Source: Erythrophleum ivorense
Taxonomy: Eukaryota > Streptophyta > Magnoliopsida > Fabales > Fabaceae
Length of the DNA stretch: 64,000 nt
Direction of reading: 5' to 3'
Assembly (NCBI GenBank): GCA_026724425.1
Contig: JAIUCV010000004.1
Span: 9,372,001 to 9,436,000 of the forward strand
Shown: positions 1 through 12,772 of the stretch, piece by piece
Layout: the number at the start of each line of letters is the position of its first letter
Numbering within the stretch: position 1 is the stretch's first letter
Program-made: the position numbers and the translations under genes
Notes under the pieces: generated by a model
Told to the model about the DNA's origin: nothing
Databases searched by the model: none
Seen by the model: the letters and a program-made list of their open reading frames with translations, nothing else

Positions 1-3000
1 AGCTAATTCAAATCTAAACAAATTCAAACGCTACTCTGCCCTTCAGACCTTACCTTCCAGAAATTCTCTCTATTATTAATTGAATTAAATCTTTGAAGAC
101 AAGGTTAAAACCAACAAAATGAGTCGATGTATTTATTTTAACCATCATCCTTATTAATCTTAGCCAACAAGAGAGTAGTTGTATTATTATAGAACATTTT
201 AACGGGCTTGGAAACGAAGTTTATAACCTGAAGCTCAATAATAAATTTTTTTAATCATATTCCTTATGAACTTATCTAAAAGCATAAGATAAATTTAGTT
301 AGTAGAAATAATAACGAAGGATTGTTTCCGAGTGTATCAAAAAAAAAAAAAAAAGAATAATGAAGGACTATTTTGTACTCTCCTGTAATATGGCTCTTTC
401 GACCAAATGATAATTTTTTTAATGTCAACATATCTTATAAACTTATAATTTGAATAATTAACAATTTTTAAATCATTAATTTTTTATACGTAAAGCATAA
501 AATTCTTTATAAATAACTCAAAAGACTTGATCATGGGTTTGGCTTATAAAAAAATTTATAAATTTTTTTCAGGCTCAAGTCCACCTTAGTACTGTTTTTA
601 AGATAGGACTCAAGCGTAGTTAAAAATGGGTTCAACTTGACCTAGCCTATTTTTTAAAAAATAAATTTTTATTTTTTTATTTTTTAAAAAAATTTTAAAT
701 ATAGATATAATTATTTTTATTATTTGTTAGGTTTACTTTTTTCTTATTTTAAATATTAGATAACTCAAAAAATATTGTAAAAAATTTAAATAACTTGAAA
801 TATATATATATATATATACAAAGATACTAATACCTCTCAAAATAATTATTTTTTTAATAATATTACTAATTAATAATTTATATCATTTAAATTATAATTT
901 ATTCCTAATAATACATTATGCAATAAGTAAGAATAAAAAAATATAATAATCATATATGTTATATAATTTTTTTAATTTATATTTATAATTATAAATAAAT
1001 TTTTTAATAATATTATTTATTAATAATATAAAAAAATAATTATAATATAAACGTACTCAAATTCAAGACATAACAAAAATTCAAACCCAATCTATTTTAT
1101 ATTTAAACTTTTAAAAAAGTAAACTCATTTTTTAATAATTTTTTTTAACTCATTTATTTTTTTCGTGCCGTATCGGGCAAAGTCAGAACCCTCATTGCAA
1201 CTTTTGAATGATCCAAGCCCAAATTATTTGAATATTTACCCAACATTCTAACGACAAAGTTTATGTCCGTTTTGTGTTGTCCTGAGCATACGTGATAGAG
1301 ATTGGAAGGAAAATAAACTTGACTTTCCAAGCAGCTTCAAATATTTGTATAGCTCCATCCTCTAACCAAGTATCCATTTCAAGGGCCTCAAAAAACACAT
1401 TACAATGTACGGAACCAAATTGAGCACATTATTTTTGGAAAGCTACAGATGCTGCGGTTTACAGGTATGTCACATGCACAATGAGATAAATTTAAATGCT
1501 TTCGCTGGCACCACCGCCTAACGTCGCCGCACCGCCACGCCTCTGTTTGGCCAATGCCAGGAACTTGAATCCCCAATACCCAACTGCTACAAGTAATTGC
1601 TCGATGTCTAGGCAGTTGGGGCAAGGGGCACTGTAGAGTTTTTATTTTATTTTATTTTATTTTTTTAAGCAGGCATTAGGCATCCGAGAAATGGCTGAAA
1701 TTAAGCGTCGACCTGATAAAATGGAGGAAATTGTACGCGTCTCATTGGGAAGGTAGTCGAAGAATTGAATCCCATTTGGTTTGGTTACCAGGGAGGGAGA
1801 GTTCGGGGTGGTCAGGCAAGTCGGCTTTAGTGCTTCTTTCAGTTCTTCTGATCGCGAAGGTCTGGCCGCTGAACCGGTGGGGACCATGCCCAACCATTTT
1901 TTGCGATGCTCTGACCAATAATCCCACCGCACTGGTAAGATCTCCAACCCTTGTCCTAATGATCCAAAAAATAATGAAATGCGTTGTTATTTTAAGTATG
2001 CTGAGTATAACGTAGCCTGACTCTAACATTTTCTATGAGTAAAATTAAGACCCTTCAAATTGTTATTGTTCAATTTCCTACGGAATCAACCTTCCTTCAA
2101 ACCCTTTGATGACAAGCGAGGTTTGTTATTGTTAAGGTGTATTTGCCATTTTGAATTTGCTTTTTTGATTTTGTTTCTGTTTTTTTTTTTTCCTTTTTTA
2201 AGATCAATGTCAAGTTCTAAGTTCTTGATAAGCTTTTCTCTTATGCCTGGCTCTGAAATTAACAAGGAGTAAATTTAAGACCCTTCTGCATTGTTACTGT
2301 TTATCTATGAAATCTAGCTTTCCCTCGAAGAGGTAGATTGTTTCTTTGTTTTCTTCTGTTTTCCTTGGTTTTTCTACTGTAATTCCAATTGGAAACTCAG
2401 GTTTCATCAGATATTAAATTATGTTTCTGGGAAATTAGAGTGGCGAAGAACTGAGGCTAACTGATTGTTAAATTACTTATCTTATTTTTCTTTTTATATT
2501 TTTTTTGGGCTGTGACATATAGGTATTGAATAGGATACTTTGTTTTGGAGCAGCTTGTCTGCATAGAATTAAATCTCATGCACTTTTTGATTCTGATGTC
2601 TTGGATTCAGAAATTCTTTTTCTTGATCAATTTAAGTAGCTCTTCAGTGTCAAACTTCTCATTCTACTTGTGTATGATGTGCAATTGTTTTTTCACATGG
2701 ATGAGATAGCGATTATGATGCGTGCTAGGCAGGGCATGTGGCCTGTGAGTTATGTTATTTTATTTATTTTCTGTAGGATTCCCTTCTTTCCGGGATATTT
2801 TGGAATTGGCTTTGTCCTCCCCTATGGATGAACTAGGTTTGGATAATTAAAAACTCTATGCCTGGTTAAAATGCGTGTAGCTGGAACAGAGCATTAGAAT
2901 TCCTCCTCCCCTTTTTGGAGACTCTTGTACAACATAGCCTTAGTTGCTCTGTGCTTGCTTTCACAGAAGGAATTGGAGTTTTGTTGGACCCCTCGGTCTT

Positions 3001-4617
3001 ACTCATGTAATGTGCTCACTTTGAAATTTATGTTGCCTTGTTTGAGATTATTTGTTGCACTGTTAACTTTGCAATGCATCCAATGGTGCTATTTAATAAG
3101 TAAGGATTTCACAACATCTAAAATTCCCCCTCTTGTTTTGACATCTCTTCTTCTGTTAGAGAGCTTTTATAACTAGATGGACATATAATTTTTCTTTCCC
3201 AAGTTCTTGTTTGACTTCTATTCATCAGCAGGCTGTTGGAATGCTTGTAAAAAGAAGTTTGTATATGTTGGTGAATTTCTGTTCTTTACTGGCTTCTACA
3301 TGGTTTTTATTAATTTTGTAATTGTTCTTCATTTTTATTTATTGTTTAAGAAAAAAGTCAGAAAGTCGCTACTGATTTTGTATGAAATTTGTTCAAAGTT
3401 GATTCGTTCATTGTCTGATGGTTCTTTAGTCCTTTTATGGTTTTTATTTGCCTAAAACTCTCTACCTCAAGTAGGGGATAAAAAATTGCTCTTACATTGT
3501 AAACTAGTGAATTATATTCTTTCTTGAAATTTGATATGATTGCCCCACTTTATCTTATCTCTAAGACTCATCTTTTTTATATGGGTCCTTCAGTTAAAGT
3601 TGACATGTAAAAGAATTTTTTTTCTCTTATAAGCTATCTTAGTAATAAGGTTTAAAAAAGAGTGCCTATTGTTGGAGTGGTAAAATCCTGTGCCTGGTAG
3701 CATATTCTAATTTGCTTAAATAGTTGTTATCATTCACTAATGATTGTAAGTTTATGCGTGGAGCTAACTATAGTGGTGGCAGATTGTTATTGTTTCTTTC
3801 TGTTGGATTTGTAGAACTTGTGCCTGATGGTATATTTGAAAAGGTTTGCGTGGCTTTGCTGGGCATGCAATGTTTGTCTCAGTAGCGCATCTAGATTGTC
3901 TCAATTTGTGAGTCATTTGAGCAAATCTTAATTGTCTAGCATTCTGCCATGCAGCTAATCTGATTGTCTATCTCCATTAATTTTTTTTTTCCAATCTCAG
4001 CTATCCATTTTTTTTTGTTTTGATATATATTTATTTATGTATTTTGAATGGAGGAAAATGCTAGATAAAAATAATCTGTCAACTTCTATTAGATAGAAAA
4101 AAATGGACAGTCTAAATCTGCTGAGAAAAATTACTTGATCTTTAATTAGAGAAGGAATGGGAGACGTTGGATCATCTGGACGATCAGAATTTGCTCAAAA
4201 TAACTCCTTTTTTTTTTCACAAATTGAAACAACGCCTCAGTGACATAGCTTGTTTGTGCAATTGTGAACCATTCTTCATTTCAGTTGCATCTTGGCTTGA
4301 AAAATGGTGTCATTCTTTGTCCAATTATAATGTCTATCTTCTCTGTAATATAGAGATGGTTTCTGAAACTAAGATCTAATATTGGCTTTTTCATTTTATC
4401 CATGCTGAGATTTTTTCTCAAGGTTGTCTGGCATTGCTAATTATTTTTGTCAAAGAAAAGGTTGAAGATTTATATATAGTATGTGCTTATATCTTGTATT
4501 GCTCTTATAAATTACTAGTTGCGTGTTAATCTAATATAACAAGATGTATATATATGTTCGTTACATTACGTGCTCCTAGATTTTCTTTGTTGGTTAACAT
4601 CCATAATAGATTTGTAG
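1..4617. other. AT-rich intergenic DNA, no recognisable gene
   Basis: The first 1.2 kb is extremely AT-rich, with A/T homopolymers and a short (AT)n run near 800-820. A less AT-rich island at about 1500-1950 contains short open frames on both strands, none matching a family I know; CACTG|GTAAGA near 1930 is a plausible splice donor. A partial direct duplication is visible at about 2034-2075 and 2264-2305, both carrying AAGACCCTTC. Frames at 2.9-3.5 kb are short, hydrophobic and AT-driven and look like chance. Around 4153-4210 a frame reading EWETLDHLDDQNLLK looks exon-like but is unassigned. Confidence 0.5.
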
Positions 4618-4625
4618 TGTGTGTG

Positions 4626-4681
<56 letters not shown>

Positions 4682-4682
4682 A
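4618..4682. repeat. compound microsatellite (GT)n(CT)n(AT)n
   Basis: A short GT stretch is followed by about 15 CT units (4630-4660) and then about 10 AT units (4661-4681). It is seen directly in the sequence and is probably length-polymorphic. Confidence 0.95.
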
Positions 4683-4849
4683 CCTAATTGCGGATGTTTA
4701 CTTGAAATCTTTACTTCATTCTTTAGCAGATTTTGATGATGTATATTACCACGGTAGAATTTTTCTTTTTTTTGGGAATTTTAATAGATGGAACATGGAT
4801 CTTCTAAAATCTCTTAGAGGAATTTTCATTTTTAACATAATTTTTTAAG

Positions 4850-4922
4850 GAGAAAACAAGTGTCCCTGAGAGACTTCGGAAACACTTCATGGATCCTTAC
4901 TTCAAATTATCTGTGATGAAAG
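4850..4922 (+). other. exon-like 73-bp segment, gene unknown
   Basis: The segment is preceded by a T-rich tract ending in AAG and followed by AAAG|GTAATTTG, so it has both an acceptor-like and a donor-like border. It stays open in one frame for 24 codons, beginning EKTSVPERLRKHFMDPY. The composition is protein-like and unlike the surrounding AT-rich DNA. I do not recognise the protein. It may be one exon of a host gene or a gene fragment left by a transposon. No convincing complete gene model could be built around it. Confidence 0.25.
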
Positions 4923-5334
4923 GTAATTTGTTTCATGATTTTTACGTCTTATATATTAAATGTCCCTTCTTACATTATCCTGCATCTGCAGAAATCTTGT
5001 TATTTCTTCTATGAAGAGAATCTGCTTATAGCTTAACCTTTTTTGTTTCAATAGCAACTTGGTTTAAACATTTTGCTCTCAGAACACAGGTCTCATTTTA
5101 TGTCCATTTTTAATAATAACACACAAATATATAGTGTTTTGTTGAGAAAGTGTGAATGATTTCTTTCATAATGATGAAGATCTATTCGGCTGTATTTGCT
5201 ATATATACCAAATCTGTATCTGTTTGATACATTATGCGCTTCTATAATTTGCTTTGTTGATAAGCTTCATCATTGAAGTTTTCGTGGTGTCACAAAAACT
5301 AAATTGGTTCAGAATTGAATTTTTTATTTTTATA

Positions 5335-5490
5335 TTGAAGGATGGAAATTCTAATCATAATGTCGATAATTATGAACATTGGAAAAAAGAAAATTCATAA
5401 TGCTATTTTCAATATTTAATAAAAGATTGTGTTACATTAATTAAAATTTACTTTGTGGGAATGTTTAGATTGAGGGAATCATGAGTTAAA
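5335..5490 (+). repeat. local duplicate of the hAT insertion site region
   Basis: This stretch is similar to a second copy split by the hAT element. GGAAATTCTAATCATAATGTC here corresponds to GAAAATCCTAATAGTAATGTC at about 5945. ATGCTATTTTCAATATTTAA at about 5400 corresponds to ATGCTATTTCCAATATTCAA at about 10057. The shared GAATGTTTAGATT block (about 5460 and 10133) ends the match. The copies are old and diverged. Confidence 0.6.
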
Positions 5491-6044
5491 AAGTTGTAAT
5501 TTTTATGATATGATACTATTACTTCTTAGCAAGATGAAAATATGAAATATTATTTTTTTTGTTCAACTTGTTATGAAATCTTATATTTATAATACTTTTC
5601 AATTAAATTATTATTAATTGTTTAAATTTACTGTATTTTGGTGACATTTTTTTTTTCTGAATGTACTCATCTTAAGTATATATATACCTAAACGTCATGG
5701 AAGTTTATGTTTGTGCTTTATATTTTGAAGATTTTTATAATGTATATTACTGTTTTGGATTTGTTTTTTTTCCTTGAGCCCTCCCGGGAGATGAGGTAAA
5801 TTGATCCCCCATTCTTCAGCCTTGATTTATTTGATGTCCCTTTCAGTTGTGTCCCAAATATTTTATTTTATTTTATTTTGTTCAGACACCCTTTTAGATT
5901 ATAGGTTCTAAAATTTCTTGACATCTTTCAGTTTATTTAAGGCTGAAAATCCTAATAGTAATGTCAACATTTGAGATTTAAATTTATTTTTTAAAGTTTT
6001 ATTTGATTGGAGGTCAAAAATTTTGAAACACCCTTATCAAGAAG

Positions 6045-9000
6045 CAAGGTTATCAAATTCACGAATTTAAGTAAATTTGTAAAAAAGATGTGAGCTCGGA
6101 ACATAGATTCGTATTGTAAACTCGTAAGAGTTTACATTTGTGAATAATTATATTTAAGATACAATATATAAAATGAAATTTATTTAAATACAATTTAAAT
6201 TATACTAATTTTTTTAAAAAATATATTCCATAATTTATATTTCTTAGCATAGAAATTCTAATAAAATTCATACATAAAGAGTCATTCAATATATCCAAAT
6301 TTCAAAAAAATAAATAAAATTCAATAAAAATCTTCAAAAGTCTGATTATCATCATCTTCATCTATTTTATCATTATTATTATCACCAAAATCATCATCAT
6401 TATATTCTTCTTCAATGTTATCATCCAAAGTCATATTTGAAGCATCACCATCTATATTATCAACATTCAAATCAACCTCTAAATGATCACCTAACTCTAT
6501 CAATGGTCCAAGAGTAGGATCAATAACATTCTCATTAACTTGAATAGGTTGAAGAATCTCATCATCATTTTCTTCTTCTATATCATCTTCATTTCTCCTC
6601 CCTTCAATTATCCATTCATCATCAAAATGAATATCGTCAAAGTCATAAATATAAGTTCTACTATTTTGCTTACTTCGTAACTTCAAATTGCACATCACAA
6701 ATGTCAAATCATTAATCTTTTTCTGGTGCAAGCGATGTCTTTTCTTGGTATGAATCTAAGCAAAATAAAAGAAAATTCATAAGTATTCTAAACTTAAAAA
6801 AAAAAAACATGAAGAATGAAAGTAATTTATATGAAATTTAATTACTTACCATTTCAAAAACACTCAAATTACGTTCACACCTAGAAGAGCTACAACATAA
6901 GTTAAGAATGCGAATTGCAATTCTTTTAAGTTCTGGGCATCCATTTCCATAAGAATCTCACCATTCTGCTAGAGCCATCTTTGTTCTTAATGCCTGTGCA
7001 GTGTCACGGCCAAACATGCCTCGTGCATAATGGAAGTCAGTTAATTGAAACTCAAATTTTTTTTTTCATCTTAATCTTCAACCATTCTTGTCAAGCAATT
7101 ATAGAGTCCTTACTTAATCCCATAAGCAAGGTTGAAATTAGTGTTATAGTGGAAATGAGGTTTGAGGTAGTATGCAGTTGCATGTAAAGGCCTATGTTAT
7201 TGAGTTTCTCACCTCTCATCAATTATATTCTATATAAGCTTATAACTACAATAATTAATAAAAATCAAAGTTTAAAATATAAAATTTGTAGTAATAAAAT
7301 TAAAGATATAAACATTAAGTTTATTATTTAATTACCTCTTTTTAATATTATTGAAATTTTTCTTAATCTTTTCCTTTGCACTTTCCATTGTTTCATATAT
7401 GAATCCCATAGTTGGCTTCTCATTTGAATCAACCAAGCGAAGAACTTTAATGAGAGGAGTGGTGGCGTTAAGGCATGTCACGATGTTCTTCCATAAATTA
7501 TTATCCATAGTTATTCTTGCCACTTCTTTTCCATCTTTTGTAGATGAAAACTTACTATCCTTCCATTCCTTAGAACTAAATAAATTTATCAATGCTATTT
7601 TATGCTCATTAAGATATGCAATTGTCAAATAAGCAGTGGCAAATCGAGTCACAGCTGACCTAATCAAATCTTTCCCTTACGTAAATTGTTTCAGCAAGCT
7701 AATGAGCATTGCTTTTGTATAAGTATAGGTTGTAATTCTTCTATCCCTACTTATGGTTTCTTTATGCAACATAATTTTTTTTTTAAAGTCCTCCAATATC
7801 AAGTCAATGCAATAGGCTGCACATGGTATCCAATACAACTGCTTCCTCTTCTCCATTAATTTTTGTCCAACTGCTTTGTAATTTGTAACATTATCAGTTA
7901 TTATTTGCACCACATTCTCCTCTCCTACTTTCTCCACAGTTTCATTAAGCATGTCAAAAACTTTGTCAGCAGTCTTAGAAATATTAGAAGTATCCAATGA
8001 ATACAAAAATACAATCCCCTTAGGACTATTCACTAAGACATTGCTAATGGAATGCCTTTTTTTATCAGTCCACCCATCAGACATGATAGAATAGTCAGTT
8101 ATTTTCCATTCATTTTTAAAATCTCTAAGCATTGCTTGTGTATTTTTCACTTCTAGATTTAAATATTTCTCTCTAATTTCATGAGAAAAAGGAGGTTTAA
8201 ACCCCTGGCCATATTTTCCAATAATCTTACACATCTTTGTAAACTCCAGATTTTTTACACAACTAAAAGGAATAGCACTTGTGTAGAAAAATCAAGCTAC
8301 TTATTAGCAAGCTTCTTCTCTTAAGTCTTTCTTGAACATTTGATTAATGGTTGATTGTGCACTACCCACTACACTACTATTATTTTTAGTATTTTTTTAA
8401 GAAATTCATGAGTCCTTTTCCTTTCTCGTGAGATTCAACTTGTGTTTGTGTACCTTTATCCTCCTTCTCACCAATATCAATCCATTGTTTTTTTCTTTTA
8501 GATGATGCACATTTAGCTTCATAAATATGTTGTAACATCATTGCCTTTACATCATCCAAAACACTAACACAAGCTTCAACATCTATTTTAGTGCCAGCTA
8601 AATGATGTTTAAACCTATAAATGCCTCCACTAACAACTTTGCCACAACAATTACAATGCACTTTTTTATCATTTCCGTCAACATCCATCCCATGTTTCCA
8701 CCCTATATCAGACAGATTACCAGGATAGTTTTTTCTTGCAGCAACAACTTTTCTTTTAGTTACTCCACTTGCACTTGAAGACATATGGAATTCAACAGAA
8801 AACTCTAAAATTAGGGGGAAATAAACATGTTAAACAAAACTATACCAATTAATATAACTATAAAGATAAAATCATATTTTACAAGCATGCAAACTTGTGA
8901 ATCTTATTTTGTGACTACTTGTAAACAAAAGAAAAATCTTATATTCCTATTTTGAAAAAATTATAAAAAATCATTATTAAATAATAATTATAAAAATATA

Positions 9001-10009
9001 ATAAATATTTTTTAAGATGCTCAAATTTAAATGGTTTAAAATTCAAATATAAAAAAATTTAAGCTACTCAAATTTATCAAATAAAAATAATACTTTACCA
9101 TGCCTTATTAAATATAAAAAAATAAGACCTCTTTACAAATTCAAATATGGTTTTAATTCTACCTAAAATCTATCAAATATAAAACATATTATTATCTTTA
9201 TCTAACTTTAAATTTTTTATTTACAAAAAATATAAAAATAAAAAATTAATTTTTAGTGGATGATGGTATACTTAACTTGAAAAAATAAGAAGAGACAAGA
9301 TGGATTACAAGCCACAATTACTCCAACTCCATCCAATTGTATGATGATATGTAATGGAAGAAAAAGCAAGATTGAAAAAAGGTTGCACCTGCACTACTCA
9401 CTTTTTGAATCTTTTGACCATTTTTCCACTTTTTATCACTCACTCTCTCCCTCTTTTCAAAGCCCGGTCCACTTTTTTCTCACTCACTCTCTACCTCTTT
9501 TCAACGTTGCCGAGAAGCAAACTTTTTCTTTCTTTTTCAGTTTGCTATTCAACGAAGTAACATTAATGAAGGAACTTGATAGTTCTGGAGTCAAACTTCA
9601 GTAATTAGCAACAAAGATTGAACTTTCTCCAGCATATTATGCCGTTGGACGTGGGGTAGAATGGAAGTAAGAAAGAGTTTTAAAGCAAAGCTGTCGAGTG
9701 TGGAGCAAAAGTACCATGCAAAATAGAGTAATTTGATGTGGATATTTTCACTAAGGTATAATTTTATAGATTTTTTTTAATCTTTCTTCACTATTTTTGG
9801 GTCATTATTTATTGGGCTGGGCTAAGATTAATAATTTTTTAAAAAAAAAAATTAGTTTGACTCAGTTTTATATAACTAAGTCAAACTCGATTTTTATATT
9901 GAGTTAAACGAGTTTATCTGAATTAAACCTAGTTTACACTAAATGCGAGTTTATAAATAAGTTGATTCGATTTTCTTAAGTAAAAACTTAAACTCGATTA
10001 ACAACATTG
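6045..10009 (-). mobile_element. hAT-superfamily DNA transposon, degenerate, 3,965 bp
   Basis: The 8-bp sequence TCAAGAAG occurs exactly at 6037-6044 and again at 10010-10017. Eight bp is the target-site duplication length of hAT elements. The left end begins CAAGGTTATCAAATTC and the inverted right end begins CAATGTTGTTAATCG, a diverged terminal inverted repeat. The interior carries a decayed minus-strand transposase with BED zinc finger, DUF659 and hAT dimerisation regions. Between the transposase start and the right end (8785-10009) there is AT-rich sequence and a C/T-rich stretch at 9420-9510 with two near copies of TCACTCACTCTCT, perhaps the element's 5' leader. The element cannot encode an active transposase as it stands. 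Confidence 0.85.
6321..8784 (-). pseudogene. hAT transposase pseudogene (BED zinc finger, DUF659, dimerisation domain)
   Basis: A hAT transposase cuts and reinserts its own element. The N-terminal part (8784-8386) starts MSSSASGVTKRK and has a BED-type finger with CNCCGK and FKHHLAGT. An A-run near 8393 breaks the frame; the following codons (about 8390-8240) contain stops before the frame resumes at MCKIIGKYGQGFKPPF (8234-7677), a DUF659-like region containing MSDGWTDKK. Then comes MIRSAVTRFATAYL (7667-7332). The hAT dimerisation motif is visible at about 6980-6850 (CPELKRIAIRILN, SSSRCERNLSVFEM) with one in-frame stop. The last part (6731-6321) begins after HTKKRHRLH and ends in a very acidic tail rich in D, E and N. 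The order fits plant hAT-like proteins. Frameshifts and stops make it a pseudogene. Confidence 0.85.
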
Positions 10010-10572
10010 TCAAGAAGTTAACTTTATCAATAATCAATAATTAAAAAAAGCTTAAAATGCTATTTCCAATATTCAATAAAAAATTGTATTTTTAAAAATT
10101 ATCATTCACTTTGTAATTGTAAGAATGTTTAGATTTAGATAAGGATCAGTGATTCAGACAGATTTTGGATGATAATAAAATATCTGACATTACAATATAT
10201 TCAGATTTTTGATATATTGAAAAACATAATTTATGATAAAAATTTAATAATTTAAACAAATCTAGATTAAATTAATTTAATAAAATTTATTGTTATTCAT
10301 TTGTGATATGTTTAGATATTATTGAATCAAATTTTGTTATGCAAATATTCCTTTTCATCGTGTGTTTATTTTTGGCCAAAAGCTGAAAGGAAAAACGTGG
10401 TGTTTTTTCAATTGAGATTTCAATAATATATTTGTTCAGCTTTCTTGGGAGGCCTCGAGGCTCTTAGAGCTTACATGCTAATATTTTATTTTATTTTATA
10501 GAGTGTGATCATTCCCTTGTGTTTGTGACTATTTTCCTCTGAATTTCGGTCACTTGTAAAAATATTTCAGTA

Positions 10573-10892
10573 CATTAAATAAATATTTTTTTTCAGATTT
10601 GTTAAAATTATATAGATATTTTTTTTTAAAATATACACAATTTTTTTAAAATAAAAAGTTATTTTATATTTTGTTTAATTTTATTGTTTATTAAAATGTT
10701 TTTTATTAACTTAAATATACATTTTTTAAACCAAAAAAATTTAAATGAGGGATGTTTTGATCAATAAATTTAAAATTAGACTAAAATATGAAGTAACTTT
10801 TTGCTTCAAAAGAGATTAGTACATAATTTAAAATTAAAAAAGAAATTTATGTAATTTTAATAAAATTTAAAAGAGATTTGCATAATTTATTC
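10573..10892. repeat. AT-rich hairpin MITE, family A copy 1
   Basis: The two halves are inverted complements over about 100 bp. The element resembles the sequence at 36308-36643 along its whole length, including AAAATTATA near the start, a central ATTAACTTAAATATA and a CAAAAGAG block near the end. It has no coding capacity. The family name is mine. Confidence 0.6.
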
Positions 10893-11422
10893 AAATTTTT
10901 TCACTATGTTCATCAAGAAAATGCTTGAAGTGGATACTCTCTTATGAAGTAATTGTGAACAATTTGTGCTGAGATTGTTGTGTAAGTACCATAAATAATC
11001 CTTGGATTGGTAATAGGATAAACAGAGCAAAATTAGAGTGAGATGAATTTAGAATGCAGATATTTGAGAATTTTTTCTCTTTGGACTGAAAATGTGAGAA
11101 TTGAAATTAGTTCTTGACGTTATACAAAATCGGAGCTAGAAAATTCTTTGTTTTTAATTTTAAAGTACTCTATCAAGATCAAGAAACCATGTTCGATTAT
11201 TCTTGTATCATGCAAATTTCATGTTTGTGTCTTTTCGGTTTAGTACTCTCTCATTCACGATTTTTCATCGTGATGAAATATAGGAAGTCGTTTGGAGCTC
11301 CACGTGCGTCAAATTAAATGTTTTTGTGGTATTAAAGGGAAATTAATGAGGTATTGTCCTTTCACGGGATCATATTTTTTATTAAAAAATTATGAACAGG
11401 TGATTATATTTTTATGATCAAA

Positions 11423-11578
11423 ATTTTTAATTAAAACATAATAAGTGTATAAATTTTTAATAATAATATGACAAATGTATGATTTTTATAGGTAAGGATA
11501 TAATTTTTCAATTAAATTATATATTTGTTATGTTATTATTAAAAAATTATACAATTGTTAGATTTTAATTAAAAAAAT
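11423..11578. repeat. AT-rich hairpin MITE, family B copy 1
   Basis: The left half reads TTAATTAAAACATAATAAGTG and the inverted right half TTAATTAAAATCTAACAATTG, followed in both by TTTTTAATAATAA. It is related to 14543-14708. It is a non-coding inverted repeat. Confidence 0.6.
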
Positions 11579-12070
11579 TAGTAGTAAAAGTAGATGAAAT
11601 TGTATTTAAATCTAATATTTTTAACAACTTATTATGCCAATTAGATTGAGCGTGATTTTTATTTTCATAATCTATTGGTTTCTGAATTGAATTTTTGAGT
11701 ATCTTCAATCTAAAATAGAGAGTGAAAAGATACTCGCTGATAAACTTACGGTATACATTTCAATGAAAAGACTATTAATTGTAGATAAATAGCTCTTTTT
11801 TCTTTAAAATTAAAAAATATTTTAATATCACAGTTCACTATGAATCTTTGGGTGCCTATCATGAAATATTGTCGAGTGTATAAAATAATCTTTTTGTTTA
11901 GAATTTAATAAAGTCTAAGATTATTAAAAGAATGTTTACAAAATAATTTTATAAAAAATTTAATCAATTAAAAGAAAATCATTAATTATATTTAATTTTA
12001 AACATAAATATGTTAACTATATTTTGAGTCAGGGATAAATGGAAATAATATAAGAATAGAAATACAGTTG

Positions 12071-12772
12071 AGCTTAATAAAGAATCGCGAAGCTCTTTGG
12101 GTCCGTTTTATTAGGGAGAAATATAAAAATATAGCACGGATATTATCTCAAAAATCAATAGGAGGAGGGGGGGTTCGGAAGCATGGAAGGGTATTCGGAG
12201 TTCTTGGTCAAAAACTCTTCAAGGTCTGGCTTGGAACATTGGTGATGGAGTGGGTGTTTCTTTTTGGAATGATAGATGGGTTCTCAACCTTGAAAGCTTA
12301 AAAAGCTACACGAAGACTAACCTTCTTGATGAGTTGACGGATCAGCGTATGAGTGAGATGATCACAGCTTTGGGTGAGTGGAGATGGGATTTACTGGAAA
12401 ACTTGTTACCTAGCTTTGTGTTGCATGAAATATCTAAAGTGACCGTGCATCGTGGTCATGCTGAGAGGGATTCTCCTCGCTGGCAATGGACGAACCATGG
12501 GCACTTCTCTCTGAAAACGGCCTATGAAAGTCTTGTTTCTATGGACACAAGGAACCCACGGGGGAGTTGGAGGAGGTTATGGAAGCTGAAAGTTCCTTAA
12601 TAGTGCAAAACTTTTCTGTGGTTGATTCTCCATAACAAGATCTTAACTAATGTGTCTTGTTGCAAGAGAGGGTTCGCAATGCACGATACTTGTGACTTGT
12701 GTAAATGTGGGTCCGAGGACACTTTTCATGCATTGTGTCTTTGTGAACATGCAAGGGTGAGGTGGCTGGAAC
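12071..12772 (+). pseudogene. LINE ORF2 C-terminal fragment with zf-RVT region
   Basis: The frame starts SLIKNREALWVRFIREKY, the usual L1-type segment after the reverse transcriptase palm. A G-run near 12170 shifts the frame, after which NIGDGVGVSFWNDRW appears. The text continues through SPRWQWTNHGHFSLKTAYES to a pair of stops at about 12598-12603, then KTFLWLILHNKILTN and the cysteine-rich zf-RVT core DLCKCGSEDTFHALCLCEHA. The MITE interrupts it directly after RWLEL. It is a dead remnant and not a host gene. Confidence 0.8.

Larger units (their letters stand above)
10018..12058. other. AT-rich intergenic DNA between hAT and LINE
   Basis: Apart from the two hairpin MITEs listed separately, this stretch holds diverged AT-rich sequence and short chance frames. 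I see no gene. Confidence 0.5.

Noticed and set aside
2925..3455. Two plus-strand frames of 82-83 codons with many L, F and V
   Set aside because: Composition follows the T-rich DNA; no domain, no splice context, no start context.
7351..7632. 93-codon plus-strand frame
   Set aside because: It is the antisense shadow of the hAT transposase frame at 7332-7667.
9341..9604. 87-codon plus-strand frame
   Set aside because: It lies in the C/T-rich leader of the hAT element, opposite to the transposase strand; the repeated SLSP/LFN phrases come from a local C/T-rich duplication.
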